DNA from: an uncultured Parvibacter sp. | GTDB taxonomy: Bacteria; Actinomycetota; Coriobacteriia; Coriobacteriales; Eggerthellaceae | DNA: 40,801 nucleotides | NCBI GenBank assembly: GCA_947649875.1 | Contig: CANSTH010000007.1 | Coordinates: forward strand, 1 to 40,801 | Direction: 5' to 3' | Shown here: piece by piece, positions 28,101 to 36,543 of the stretch | How the letters are laid out: each line of letters begins with the position of its first letter | Position numbering within the stretch: position 1 is the first letter of the stretch | Notes under the pieces: model-generated | Databases searched by the model: none | What the model was told of the DNA's origin: nothing | The model's input: the letters and a program-made list of their open reading frames with translations, nothing else | Made by a program: the position numbers and the translations under genes

Positions 28101-29377
28101 CGGCTCTCCTCCGCCACCAGCAGATCCAGCACGATGTTTTCCGCCTGTTGCGCCAGCTCGTCAATGTGGTCGATGGCCTCTACCGGCATGGGCAGGTTGC
28201 TGCGCAGAAATTCCTCCTGCAGATAGGCGATTTGACCGGCCCGATCTGCCTGCAGGCTTTCGGAAGCTGCCAGCAACGCCGCCGGGAACAGCCCCTCTTC
28301 CCGCAACAAATCCTTTTGCAAGGGAAGCGACGTGGCATCGATAAGCGCGTCGCAGAAAAAGTCGCGGTAGGAATCATTCAGCTGCAGCCGCAGGTCTTCC
28401 AACACTCCAGGGCGCTTCAACACTTCGTGGAGGGGTGTGGTTCCTTCTAGGGTTATGCGGGTGACCATCTGCTCGCACAGGGCACGGCCGTTCACGGCGA
28501 ACAGCTGGCGCAGTACCAGCTGCACTACATCAGGCAGCGCACGGCAATCGGAGATGTCCACCCGCAGCTGTTCCCAATCCACGCTGGCGGTTGGCACAAA
28601 TTCCGCCACGTTGGGCATGCCCTCCTCCAGCGTTACCACGCACACGCCGCGCTTGCCGGTCTCACGGATATCGCGCCCCTGGATGCAGCCGGGAAAAACC
28701 AGCTTAGGATCGGTTTCGCTGTCGCGCCACGGCTGGTGGATGTGCCCCAGCGCCCAGTAATCGAAGCCGGCATGCAGAAGCTCCAGCGGATTAGCCGGCG
28801 CCTTCACTGGGTCCAGGTGCAGCCCGCTGTGAAGCACGCCCACGCCGAACGGCGCTTGGACCGCCTTCGGCCCCAACGCCTCGTTCGCAGCGCGGCGGGT
28901 GAGACCCCAAGCGATGTCCTCGTCCCCCGACCACACGCGGTTGTAATAGCTGCGACCCCCTAGCACGCACAACGGCTGTCCGTCGCGGCAAAACAGGGTG
29001 AAATCGGGTTTCTCGGGGCTGAACAGGTAGCTGGATGTCGGCAGTTCGCCGAAATCGCGGCGCCAAGCGGTGTAGGGGTCGTGGTTGCCGGTGCACAGGT
29101 ACAGCGGGATGCCCGCCTCGTCCAGCCGCCGACACCCCTCGAAGAAGTGGGTGTAATCGCGGTAGGAGGCCCGGGCCTGGTCGAAAATATCGCCAGCGAT
29201 AACCACAAAATCCACCTGCCGCTGCACCGCCACTTCAATCATGCGGTCATAGGCGCGTCCGATAGAGTCGGTCAGCCGGTCGGCCCATTGGGGAGACAAA
29301 CCGCGCAGGCCGCGAAAAGGCGCCCCCAGGTGGAGGTCGGCGGCATGCAGGAATGTGAGCTTCTGCCCCATCAGCAC
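28097..29377 (-). CDS. YhaO/SbcD-like metallophosphoesterase (DNA repair exonuclease family)
   Basis: LTFLHAADLHLGAPF; FVVIAGDIFD; LYLCTGNHDP; YWALGHIHQP. 4-bp overlap with the YhaN-like gene. Confidence 0.88.
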   Translation of the reverse strand: MLMGQKLTFLHAADLHLGAPFRGLRGLSPQWADRLTDSIGRAYDRMIEVAVQRQVDFVVIAGDIFDQARASYRDYTHFFEGCRRLDEAGIPLYLCTGNHDPYTAWRRDFGELPTSSYLFSPEKPDFTLFCRDGQPLCVLGGRSYYNRVWSGDEDIAWGLTRRAANEALGPKAVQAPFGVGVLHSGLHLDPVKAPANPLELLHAGFDYWALGHIHQPWRDSETDPKLVFPGCIQGRDIRETGKRGVCVVTLEEGMPNVAEFVPTASVDWEQLRVDISDCRALPDVVQLVLRQLFAVNGRALCEQMVTRITLEGTTPLHEVLKRPGVLEDLRLQLNDSYRDFFCDALIDATSLPLQKDLLREEGLFPAALLAASESLQADRAGQIAYLQEEFLRSNLPMPVEAIDHIDELAQQAENIVLDLLVAEESR

Positions 29378-30823
29378 CTAGTACCCGCGGGGGTTCGATT
29401 CATCGTAGAAGTCCATGAATTTGGTGAACTCTGGCTGGAAGGCCAGCGGAATATCGCGCGTTGCGCCGTTGCGGTGCTTCGCCACAATCAGCATGGCCTG
29501 ACCCAAATCGGGACGGTCGTCATCATCGGCTTCCGTCTCGTCCATCGAGCGGTCGATGAACATGACAATGTCGGCGTCCTGTTCGATAGAGCCGGATTCA
29601 CGCAGGTCGGAAAGCTGCGGACGCTTCTTTCCGCGCATTTCCACCGCACGAGACAGCTGCGAAAGGGCAATAACTGGCATGTCCATTTCTTTGGCCAGCA
29701 CCTTGAGGCCTCGGGAAATCTCGCCCACCTCTACAGCGCGGTTGCCGTCGCGCCGGGCTGCCGGCGGCTGCATAAGCTGCAGATAGTCCACGATGATCAG
29801 GCCCTTCTTCTCCCCTACCGCATGGCGAAGCTCGCGACGGGCCTTGGCACGCGCCTCCAAGATGGACAGGCCGGGGCTGTCGTCGATGAACAGGTCCAGC
29901 TGCGATAAAATGCCCGAGGCATCGGCCAGGGCGGCCCAGTCGGAATCCTGGATGCTGCCGGCGCGGATTTTCGACAGGCTAAGACAAGCCTCCGAACACA
30001 GCATCCTCTGCACCAGCTGAGCGGCACTCATTTCCAAAGAGAAGAAGGCCACCGAAGTACCCGCTTTCGCGGCATTCACTGCCAAGTTGAGGGCAAACGA
30101 GGTTTTGCCCACACCAGGGCGGGCGGCAAGGATAACCAGGTCGCCGCCGCGCAGGCCGTGGATGAGCTGATCCACATCGCGGAACCCAGTGGGCACGCCG
30201 GCGATAGCGCCCCGTTGGGCAGAGAGCGCCGTCAGCTCTTCGTACACATCGTTGATCAGCGCGTCCATCTTCACGAAGGACGAGCTCACCCGTTTTTCCG
30301 TCACGTTGAAGAGGGTCTTTTCTGCCTCTTCCACCACCGAGTTCAGGTCGTCAGGGGCATCGTAGGCCAGAGCGTTTATCTCGGCGGCGGCAAACACCAG
30401 CTCGCGCAGGATGGCATTGCGCTTCACAATGTCGGCGTGGCGCTGCCAGTTGTTCAGTGAGTAGGTGTCCATAGTGAGGCCGATGAGGTAATCGGCACCG
30501 CCCACGGCTTCCAGCTGGTTTTTGGACTTCAGGGTGTCGGCCAGCACCAGCGGGTCAACGGGAATGCGCCGCAGCGTGAGGTCTACGATGGACTCGAAAA
30601 TGATGCGGTGAGCCGGCCGAAAGAAGTTCTCGGGCTTCAGTTTCAGCACAATCTCTTCGGTGGCTTCGCTGTTCAGCATGCAAGCAGCCAGCACGGCCTC
30701 TTCCGCTTCGATGTTCTGAGGCAGTTGAACCTGCTTCGCAGGATCGAACTCGCCCCCGCGCGATTGGCCGTCTCGCCAACCCTGCCCGTCGCGCCTACCT
30801 TGTCCGCCACTATTGTTCGCCAT
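29378..30823 (-). CDS. dnaB: Replicative DNA helicase
   Basis: LPQNIEAEEAVLAACML; LVILAARPGVGKTSFALNLA; IIVDYLQLM; ALSQLSRAVE. Confidence 0.96.
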   Translation of the reverse strand: MANNSGGQGRRDGQGWRDGQSRGGEFDPAKQVQLPQNIEAEEAVLAACMLNSEATEEIVLKLKPENFFRPAHRIIFESIVDLTLRRIPVDPLVLADTLKSKNQLEAVGGADYLIGLTMDTYSLNNWQRHADIVKRNAILRELVFAAAEINALAYDAPDDLNSVVEEAEKTLFNVTEKRVSSSFVKMDALINDVYEELTALSAQRGAIAGVPTGFRDVDQLIHGLRGGDLVILAARPGVGKTSFALNLAVNAAKAGTSVAFFSLEMSAAQLVQRMLCSEACLSLSKIRAGSIQDSDWAALADASGILSQLDLFIDDSPGLSILEARAKARRELRHAVGEKKGLIIVDYLQLMQPPAARRDGNRAVEVGEISRGLKVLAKEMDMPVIALSQLSRAVEMRGKKRPQLSDLRESGSIEQDADIVMFIDRSMDETEADDDDRPDLGQAMLIVAKHRNGATRDIPLAFQPEFTKFMDFYDESNPRGY

Positions 30824-30910
30824 GAAACACTCCCGAAGAAAAGCTTTTATCCCGCTACCTGTGGGTCAACCATTTTAGCGCAGCACCTGTTATTTGGGCG
30901 TTTGTGCCCT

Positions 30911-30948
30911 TAAAACACATCCGCCCGCACAAGCTTGCACGGGCGGAT
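30911..30948 (-). terminator. Rho-independent terminator downstream of rplI
   Basis: Minus-strand ATCCGCCCGTGCAAGCTTGTGCGGGCGGAT-GTTTTA. Confidence 0.75.
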
Positions 30949-30996
30949 AGAATTCAAGGCCTTCAGAAAGGCCGTTGAGGCAAACCGGTTTGGAGG

Positions 30997-31548
30997 CTAG
31001 TCCTCCACAACCTCCACGTCGATAACCTCTTCAGCGGGAATCTCGGCATCGGCAATGGCTTCTTCGATGGCCTCCTCAGTCTCCTCGGCCTCGGGATCAT
31101 CGCCAATGACAACGGTAACCGTGCCCTTGATCTCACGATAGATGGAAACGGTAACGGGATGCACGCCGGCCGTCTTGATGGGCTTGTTCAGCTCAACACG
31201 ACGCTTGTCGACATCGATCCCCAAGGCTGCCTTGATGGCATCGGCCACCATGGCGGAGGTAACAGAGCCGAACAGCTGACCCTCCTCGCCAATCTGGGCC
31301 TCCACGGGAATACGGGCGGCATCCAGCTGGGCCTTCAGCGCCTCGGCATCGGCAATGCGGGTTTCCTCGCGCTTGGCGATGTTCTTGCGCTTGGCTTCCA
31401 GCTGCTTGATGTTGCCCGGAGTGGCCTTGATGGCGTAACCCTCGGTAAGCAGGAAGTTGTTGGCAAAGCCGGGAGCCACATCAATGATGTCGCCCTCGCC
31501 GCCCTTGCCACGAAGCTCCTTGAGCAGAATAACCTTCATGTCCTTCAC
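30997..31548 (-). CDS. rplI: 50S ribosomal protein L9
   Basis: MKVILLKELRGKGGEGDIIDVAPGFANNFLLTEGYAIKAT; a short acidic C-terminal extension is present. Confidence 0.95.
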   Translation of the reverse strand: MKDMKVILLKELRGKGGEGDIIDVAPGFANNFLLTEGYAIKATPGNIKQLEAKRKNIAKREETRIADAEALKAQLDAARIPVEAQIGEEGQLFGSVTSAMVADAIKAALGIDVDKRRVELNKPIKTAGVHPVTVSIYREIKGTVTVVIGDDPEAEETEEAIEEAIADAEIPAEEVIDVEVVED

Positions 31549-31551
31549 CTC

Positions 31552-31812
31552 CTAGCGATTGCGGCGATCGCCACGACCGCTTACCGCAGGGACGGAGTAG
31601 GGCATGAGCGCCATAACACGGGCACGCTTCACGGCAGTGGCAATGTCGCGCTGGTGCTGAGTGCAGGCGCCGGTCACGCGACGGGGCTTGATCTTGCCAC
31701 GGTCGGTGACGAATTTGCGCAGCATCTGGGTGTCTTTGTAGTCGATGTACTCAGTTTCCTCTTTGCAGAACTGGCAGTACTTACGACGAGGCTGCTTTGC
31801 ATAGTCAGACAT
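31552..31812 (-). CDS. rpsR: 30S ribosomal protein S18
   Basis: [61 protein letters not shown]. Confidence 0.96.
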   Translation of the reverse strand: MSDYAKQPRRKYCQFCKEETEYIDYKDTQMLRKFVTDRGKIKPRRVTGACTQHQRDIATAVKRARVMALMPYSVPAVSGRGDRRNR

Positions 31813-31836
31813 GTGCATTAACCTCAATCTTTCGTC

Positions 31837-32397
31837 TTAAAATGGGATTTCTTCGTCATACGCCGAAGAAGAGGTGTCGATCATGCTGCCCTCGGAATAC
31901 ACCGGAGCCGCAGGAGCAGGCGCCACAGGGGCACTGCCATCATACACGGGAGCAACAGGCGCGGGCTGCTGATACACCGGAGGCTGAGTCGGCTGGTATA
32001 CCGGCGCGGGAGCCTGGCCGTAATTGCCATAACCGCCCTGCTGACCGTAGCCACCCTGGCCACCGTCGCTGCGCTGCGACATGAGCTCGATCTCATCCAC
32101 AATCACTTCAATCTTGCTGCGCTTCTGGCCCTCACGCTCCCATTGGCTGTAGCGAAGCTTGCCCTCCACGCACACCTTGGAGCCCTTGTGCAGAAAGCGG
32201 CTGAGGCTTTCCGCACGGCTGCCGAACATGGTGCAGTCGATGAAGTTGGGCACGTCCTCCCACTCGCCCGTGGAGGCGTTGCGGCGACGATCGTTCACCG
32301 CGATGCCAAAGCCCATGACGGGCATCTGGCTGGCGGTGGCGCGCATTTCCGGATCGCGGGTAAGGTTTCCGCTGATGATGACTCTGTTGATGCTCAT
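31837..32397 (-). CDS. ssb: Single-stranded DNA-binding protein
   Basis: MSINRVIISGNLTRDPEMRATASQMPVMGFGIAVNDRR; Gln/Pro-rich linker; acidic tip ...EEIPF. Confidence 0.96.
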   Translation of the reverse strand: MSINRVIISGNLTRDPEMRATASQMPVMGFGIAVNDRRRNASTGEWEDVPNFIDCTMFGSRAESLSRFLHKGSKVCVEGKLRYSQWEREGQKRSKIEVIVDEIELMSQRSDGGQGGYGQQGGYGNYGQAPAPVYQPTQPPVYQQPAPVAPVYDGSAPVAPAPAAPVYSEGSMIDTSSSAYDEEIPF

Positions 32398-32440
32398 GAT
32401 TCCTCTTCTCTAGCGGACGGCATCGCCGTCCATTGATTCC

Positions 32441-32734
32441 TTAGTCGCGATCGGTGCGCTGCACGATCATGTGGCGCTCCACGGCATCGGTGATGCGCAG
32501 AACACGATCCAGCTCGGCAATGCTCTGGGGATCGGCGTGGAAATCAATGAGGGTGTAATCACCATCGGTAAGACCGTTGATCTCATAGGCCAGCTTGCGT
32601 TTGCCCCAGTTGTCAACATTGTCGATTTGGCCCTCGGCAGAAACGATAGTGGTTTCAATGCGCTTCATAACGCCAGCACGAGTTTCGTCGTTAATGGTAG
32701 GGGCAACAAAAAACAGCAGTTCATAAGCCTTCAT
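32441..32734 (-). CDS. rpsF: 30S ribosomal protein S6
   Basis: MKAYELLFFVAPTINDETRAGVMKRIETTIVSAEGQIDNVDNWGKRKLAYEINGLTDGDYTLIDF. Confidence 0.96.
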   Translation of the reverse strand: MKAYELLFFVAPTINDETRAGVMKRIETTIVSAEGQIDNVDNWGKRKLAYEINGLTDGDYTLIDFHADPQSIAELDRVLRITDAVERHMIVQRTDRD

Positions 32735-32760
32735 TAGTTCACCTCCTCTGGACATATACG

Positions 32761-32793
32761 GCCCCGGTTCGGTGAGAAGGCTCATTCCGGGGC
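32761..32793 (-). promoter_or_regulatory. Likely S6:S18 autoregulatory leader hairpin
   Basis: Minus-strand RNA GCCCCGG-AA-UGAG-CCUU-CUCA-CCGAA-CCGGGGC just upstream of rpsF; CCG-containing bulge between two stems matches the known S6:S18-binding leader architecture. Confidence 0.72.
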
Positions 32794-32808
32794 AGGATTA
32801 GCCCAACT

Positions 32809-32837
32809 ATCTTAGAGAAAGTCTTTCCACGGTGCAA
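32809..32837 (-). promoter_or_regulatory. Sigma70-type promoter for rpsF-ssb-rpsR-rplI
   Basis: -35 TTGCAC (32837-32832), 17-bp spacer, -10 TAAGAT (32814-32809) on the minus strand, placing the start just upstream of the leader hairpin. Confidence 0.7.
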
Positions 32838-33009
32838 GCCCTTTCCTTCCCAACGGCACGCTAAACCCACAAACCGACAACGACACTATTCTGGCAGCGG
32901 CCCCAAGGCGCTCCCCGTAGGCACCTGCGCATGCACCCAGCAGTGAGACGCCTTGTTATTGCAAGCAGTCTGACATGCCCGCGGCCGCCATTGCCTCCAG
33001 TTTTCCAGG

Positions 33010-33116
33010 GTCGCAAAGGGCAAAGGGGCGCACGGCCGAGTTAAAAACGTGTCGCCCTAGTTGGCGAGAAAAAATCGTGGGTCTCCGTTTTCGCGTCCTC
33101 AAAGCCCCTTTGCGAC
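33010..33116. other. Nested inverted repeats, candidate structured RNA
   Basis: GTCGCAAAGGG(33010-33020)/CCCTTTGCGAC(33106-33116); inside AAAACG(33044-33049)/CGTTTT(33086-33091); inside TCGCC(33052-33056)/GGCGA(33063-33067). Confidence 0.45.
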
Positions 33117-33338
33117 TCTAGTGCCATCATAGGGGCCCCAATCGCCAGCGCGGCTGCAACCGGCCATCAACAGGCTTGCAGGGTTTCGCCAGCCCACCGT
33201 CATCCGCTCGCACAAAAGCCACCCGCCCCCATCAGAAGCAAGGCGAATCATCGCCCCAAGCCTCTTCCCCCGCCACAACTTTTCCTCCCCCATCCAGCAA
33301 AAATCCGCGACGTTCCTGGAGGCCTTTCTACCGAGATT

Positions 33339-33416
33339 CGTAGGGCAGACATTCTATGTTTGCCAAAAGCCCACCCATGCTCGGCGCCCATGCAGAGATG
33401 GAATCTCCACCCTACG
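33339..33416. repeat. Nested palindromic element, copy B (degenerate)
   Basis: cgtagggcagacattctatgtttgcc...tgcagagatggaatctccaccctacg. Confidence 0.75.
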
Positions 33417-33445
33417 GCAAAATCCGTTTGGCCCACGTCGGACCC

Positions 33446-33497
33446 ATGCCATCACCCCCGTCCCCCGACATATGCCATCACCCCCGTCCCCCGACAT
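33446..33497 (+). repeat. Two tandem identical 26-bp units
   Basis: atgccatcacccccgtcccccgacat x2. Confidence 0.9.
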
Positions 33498-33549
33498 AAA
33501 AAGGGCGGCATTGCTGCCGCCCCGCTTGGTGCCCTATGCGTATTCTCGG

Positions 33550-34125
33550 CTATTCCCCATCATCCACAACTTCAACGTAGCCAGGAGCCTCTTCGGCGTC
33601 CGAATCGTAGAGGCCCTCGCCATCATCTTCCAGCTCCACGAAACGCTGATCCATCTCGTCTTCCGCATATTCGTCAGCAGCCTTCAGGCCTTCCATGAAA
33701 TTGGGGGCCTCGCCGATATAGGCCGCCTCGTCGGCAAACGTCACGTTGCCCTCATCGTCTATCGTATACAAGTAACCAATGGCATGGCCAGCGTCTTCAC
33801 CGGGCAAACCACCTTCGGCAATAAGCGCATCCTTCACGCCTTCGTCCGTCTCGATATAGCCGTCGTAGCCCATGGCATAAGCCTCGGCCCCACGAGCGCC
33901 CTCCACCGTATGACGGGCATCGGCAAAGCACTGCTCGGGGGTGTCGCCGGGATGCGACTCCATAAACAGGTTGTCCTTCACCACCAAGCAGCTAAAGGGG
34001 ATGATGTCCTGTCCCTGCTCCAGCTTCTCCTTCATTTCCTCTAAGGCGAAGATGAGCACCTTCTCCAGAAGGTCGGGCAGCTCGGGTACCTCTTCGGGCA
34101 TGGTTTCCAAAACGCGATCGGCCAT
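33550..34125 (-). CDS. Acidic hypothetical protein
   Basis: 191 aa ORF with good upstream GGAGG; MADRVLETMPEEVPELPDLLEKVLIFALEEMKEKLEQGQDIIPFSCLVVKDNLFMESHPGDTPEQCFADARHTVE...; no recognisable family. Confidence 0.7.
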   Translation of the reverse strand: MADRVLETMPEEVPELPDLLEKVLIFALEEMKEKLEQGQDIIPFSCLVVKDNLFMESHPGDTPEQCFADARHTVEGARGAEAYAMGYDGYIETDEGVKDALIAEGGLPGEDAGHAIGYLYTIDDEGNVTFADEAAYIGEAPNFMEGLKAADEYAEDEMDQRFVELEDDGEGLYDSDAEEAPGYVEVVDDGE

Positions 34126-34266
34126 TGCGGCCTCCTTTCAGTTCAAGCTTTCCATAAGTTTACCCCTGCCCTGCCGCTTGCCATCGCTCCTTTGCGCCTC
34201 GCGGCTCATTTGCAAAGGCAGGGAGTATCATTCACGGTTATGAATATGGCACCATCCCGGCAGGAT

Positions 34267-34358
34267 GTCGAAGGTTGGGTTATTTGTCATGTCATTTTGA
34301 AACGCTACGGTTGCATCTTCGGCGCAATAGCGAGACGACAAATGGCCCGACCTTCGAC
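34267..34358 (+). promoter_or_regulatory. Long leader hairpin upstream of the M14-like pair
   Basis: GTCGAAGGTTGGGTTATTTGTC (34267-34288) pairs with GACAAATGGCCCGACCTTCGAC (34337-34358): 19 Watson-Crick + 3 G-U; inner stems CGCTA/TAGCG and TTGC/GCAA. Confidence 0.6.
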
Positions 34359-34419
34359 TCCTCCGGCACCCCGGCCCACGACACCCACGTGACGCTATCC
34401 CGGCAGATTGGCGAGGCGC

Positions 34420-35403
34420 ATGCACCAAGTAAAACTGTTCGAACTGGAAACCCCCTATCGCGAAACCCTTGCCATCAAAGGCACCGCGTTTGGCCCAGAA
34501 GATGCACCGGAAAGCCTTGCGGTTGTGGGTGCGCTACGCGGAAACGAGATTCAGCAGGCATACATCTGCGCTCGGTTGGTTCAGCGCCTCAAGCAGCTGG
34601 AGGAAAGCGGCCTGGTCACCGGGCAGGTGAAGATACTGGTCATTCCCGTGGTGAACTCGTTTTCCATGAACATCGCCCATCGCTTTTGGCCCATGGACTC
34701 CACCGACATCAACCGCATGTTCCCTGGATACGACCAAGGGGAAACAACCCAGCGCATCGCAGCCGGGCTGTTCGAGCGCATCCAACACGCCACCTATGGC
34801 ATCCAAATGGCCAGCTACTACCTGCCCGGCAATTTCGAACCTCATGTGCGAGTTACCAACGCCAAGGCGCTCGACCCCGAGCGCTTGCGCGATCTGGCGC
34901 GCATGTTTGGCTTCCGCTACGCCCTGGTGAAAGAACCCTCCCCCTTCGACACCACCACCCTCAACTACAACTGGCAGGTTTGGAACACCTACGCCTGCAG
35001 CGTTTACGCATCGGCCACGAGCCACATCAACGAGCCGGCCGCCGACTTCGTTTTGGCGCGCATCCTGCAGTTCATGGAGGGCATCGGGGCCATCGCGCCC
35101 GACTTGAAAAATGCTGCCGGCCCTACGGGTTCAACTCCAGCCTTCGTCACCCAATGGGCCCGCGAAGAAGACCTGGTGAACGTGCGTACACGCCGCGCCG
35201 GGTTCTTCCGCCCGGTAGTACGGGTGGCGCAAACGGTTCAGCGAGGGGATGTGCTGGCGGAAATCCTCGACACCGATGACTGCACAGTGCGAGAAGTGCT
35301 TACCAGCCCCGTTTCCGGCACGGTGTTTTTCATCCACGAGTCCGAGCTGATCAACGGCGAAACTATCGCTTTTAAAGTGCTGCATTCCTCGGAAGTTCTA
35401 TAG
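34420..35403 (+). CDS. Succinylglutamate desuccinylase/aspartoacylase-like (M14) protein, apparently lacking expected active-site residues
   Basis: LAVVGALRGNEIQQAYI; DINRMFPGYDQG; C-terminal beta-barrel-like VRVAQTVQRGDVLAEILDTDDCTVREVLTSPVSGTVFFI, all parallel to the next gene. Confidence 0.82.
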   Translation: MHQVKLFELETPYRETLAIKGTAFGPEDAPESLAVVGALRGNEIQQAYICARLVQRLKQLEESGLVTGQVKILVIPVVNSFSMNIAHRFWPMDSTDINRMFPGYDQGETTQRIAAGLFERIQHATYGIQMASYYLPGNFEPHVRVTNAKALDPERLRDLARMFGFRYALVKEPSPFDTTTLNYNWQVWNTYACSVYASATSHINEPAADFVLARILQFMEGIGAIAPDLKNAAGPTGSTPAFVTQWAREEDLVNVRTRRAGFFRPVVRVAQTVQRGDVLAEILDTDDCTVREVLTSPVSGTVFFIHESELINGETIAFKVLHSSEVL

Positions 35404-35420
35404 GAGTTACAGGAGCCCTC

Positions 35421-36380
35421 ATGATAGAAACCGTCTTCAGCGTTGAACTGCCCGTGCGCGAACATCTGCGCGTCCAAAAAAACCGCATTGTGGGCGCACA
35501 GCTGGCGAAGGCGGCGGCCAACGATCCGCAGCTGCTGGAAACTGCGCCGCGCCTAGCCGTGGTTACCGGCATCCACGGCGATGAGCTGGAGGGCCAATAC
35601 GTGGCGTTTCACCTGGCCCAAACTCTGAATGCCCACCTGGACCAGTTGCACGGCATTGTGGACATATACCCCGCCATCAACCCGCTGGGCATCAACGCGG
35701 TGGAGCGCGGCGTGCCGGGCTTCGACTTGGACTTGAACCGCATCTTCCCCGGCGATGCGAACGGCCCCCTTACCGAAGCGCTAGCGGCGGCCGTGATGGA
35801 CGACATCGAGGGCGCCGTGGCCTGCGTGGACATCCACGCCTCCAACATATTCTTGCGGGAAATGCCCCAGGTGCGCATCAACGAGAACTCCGCCGCGCAG
35901 CTGCTGCCGCTGGCACCGCTGCTGAACGTCGACTTCGTATGGGTGCACGCCTCCGCCACCGTGCTGCAGTCCACGCTGGCCTATTCGCTGAACGCCCGCA
36001 ACACCCCCACGTTGGTGGTGGAAACCGGCGTGGGCATGCGCATCACCCCCGACGATGACCGCAAGTTGGCGGAAGGGCTGCTGCGACTGGCCGCCCACTT
36101 CGGGCTGTGGAGCGGTCCGTTCGAGGCACACGGCATGCCGGTGATCAGTGGCGACAAAGCGGTGAGCTTCCTGAACGCCGAGGTGGCCGGCATCTTTTTG
36201 GCGAAGGCGCGCCATGGGCTGCGCATCGGCGAAGGGGAAACAATCGGCCAGATTGTGGACCCGCTGCAGGGCGTCGTAATGCAAGAGGTGGTATGCCCCG
36301 CTTCCGGCCTGCTGTTCACCCTGCGCGAATACCCCGTCGTCTACCCTGGCTCGCTGCTGGCCCGCGTGTTGAAGGAGTAA
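35421..36380 (+). CDS. Succinylglutamate desuccinylase/aspartoacylase-like (M14) protein, canonical motifs
   Basis: LAVVTGIHGDELEGQYVAFHL; DLDLNRIFPGD; CVDIHAS; TLVVETGVGMRI. Confidence 0.88.
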   Translation: MIETVFSVELPVREHLRVQKNRIVGAQLAKAAANDPQLLETAPRLAVVTGIHGDELEGQYVAFHLAQTLNAHLDQLHGIVDIYPAINPLGINAVERGVPGFDLDLNRIFPGDANGPLTEALAAAVMDDIEGAVACVDIHASNIFLREMPQVRINENSAAQLLPLAPLLNVDFVWVHASATVLQSTLAYSLNARNTPTLVVETGVGMRITPDDDRKLAEGLLRLAAHFGLWSGPFEAHGMPVISGDKAVSFLNAEVAGIFLAKARHGLRIGEGETIGQIVDPLQGVVMQEVVCPASGLLFTLREYPVVYPGSLLARVLKE

Positions 36381-36417
36381 TGAAGCAGAGCCGCCCGGCT
36401 GAACCGCAAGGCCACTT

Positions 36418-36496
36418 CGTAGGGCAGACATTCTATGTCTGCTGAAGGCTACAACTGCGATTATTGCCCAGGCAGAGATAGAATCTCTGCCCTACG
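36418..36496. repeat. Nested palindromic element, copy C
   Basis: cgtagggcagacattctatgtctgc...ggcagagatagaatctctgccctacg. Confidence 0.88.
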
Positions 36497-36543
36497 ACAG
36501 ACGGGGCAGCAAGCCATTTCCGGCAGGTGAGCAGCGGCAATCG

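Noticed and set aside
33099-33293. 64-aa minus-strand ORF in the rpsF upstream region
   Set aside because: No convincing ribosome-binding site or family; overlaps inverted repeats and looks non-coding.
33446-33497. CRISPR array
   Set aside because: Units are directly tandem without spacers; only two copies and no cas genes.
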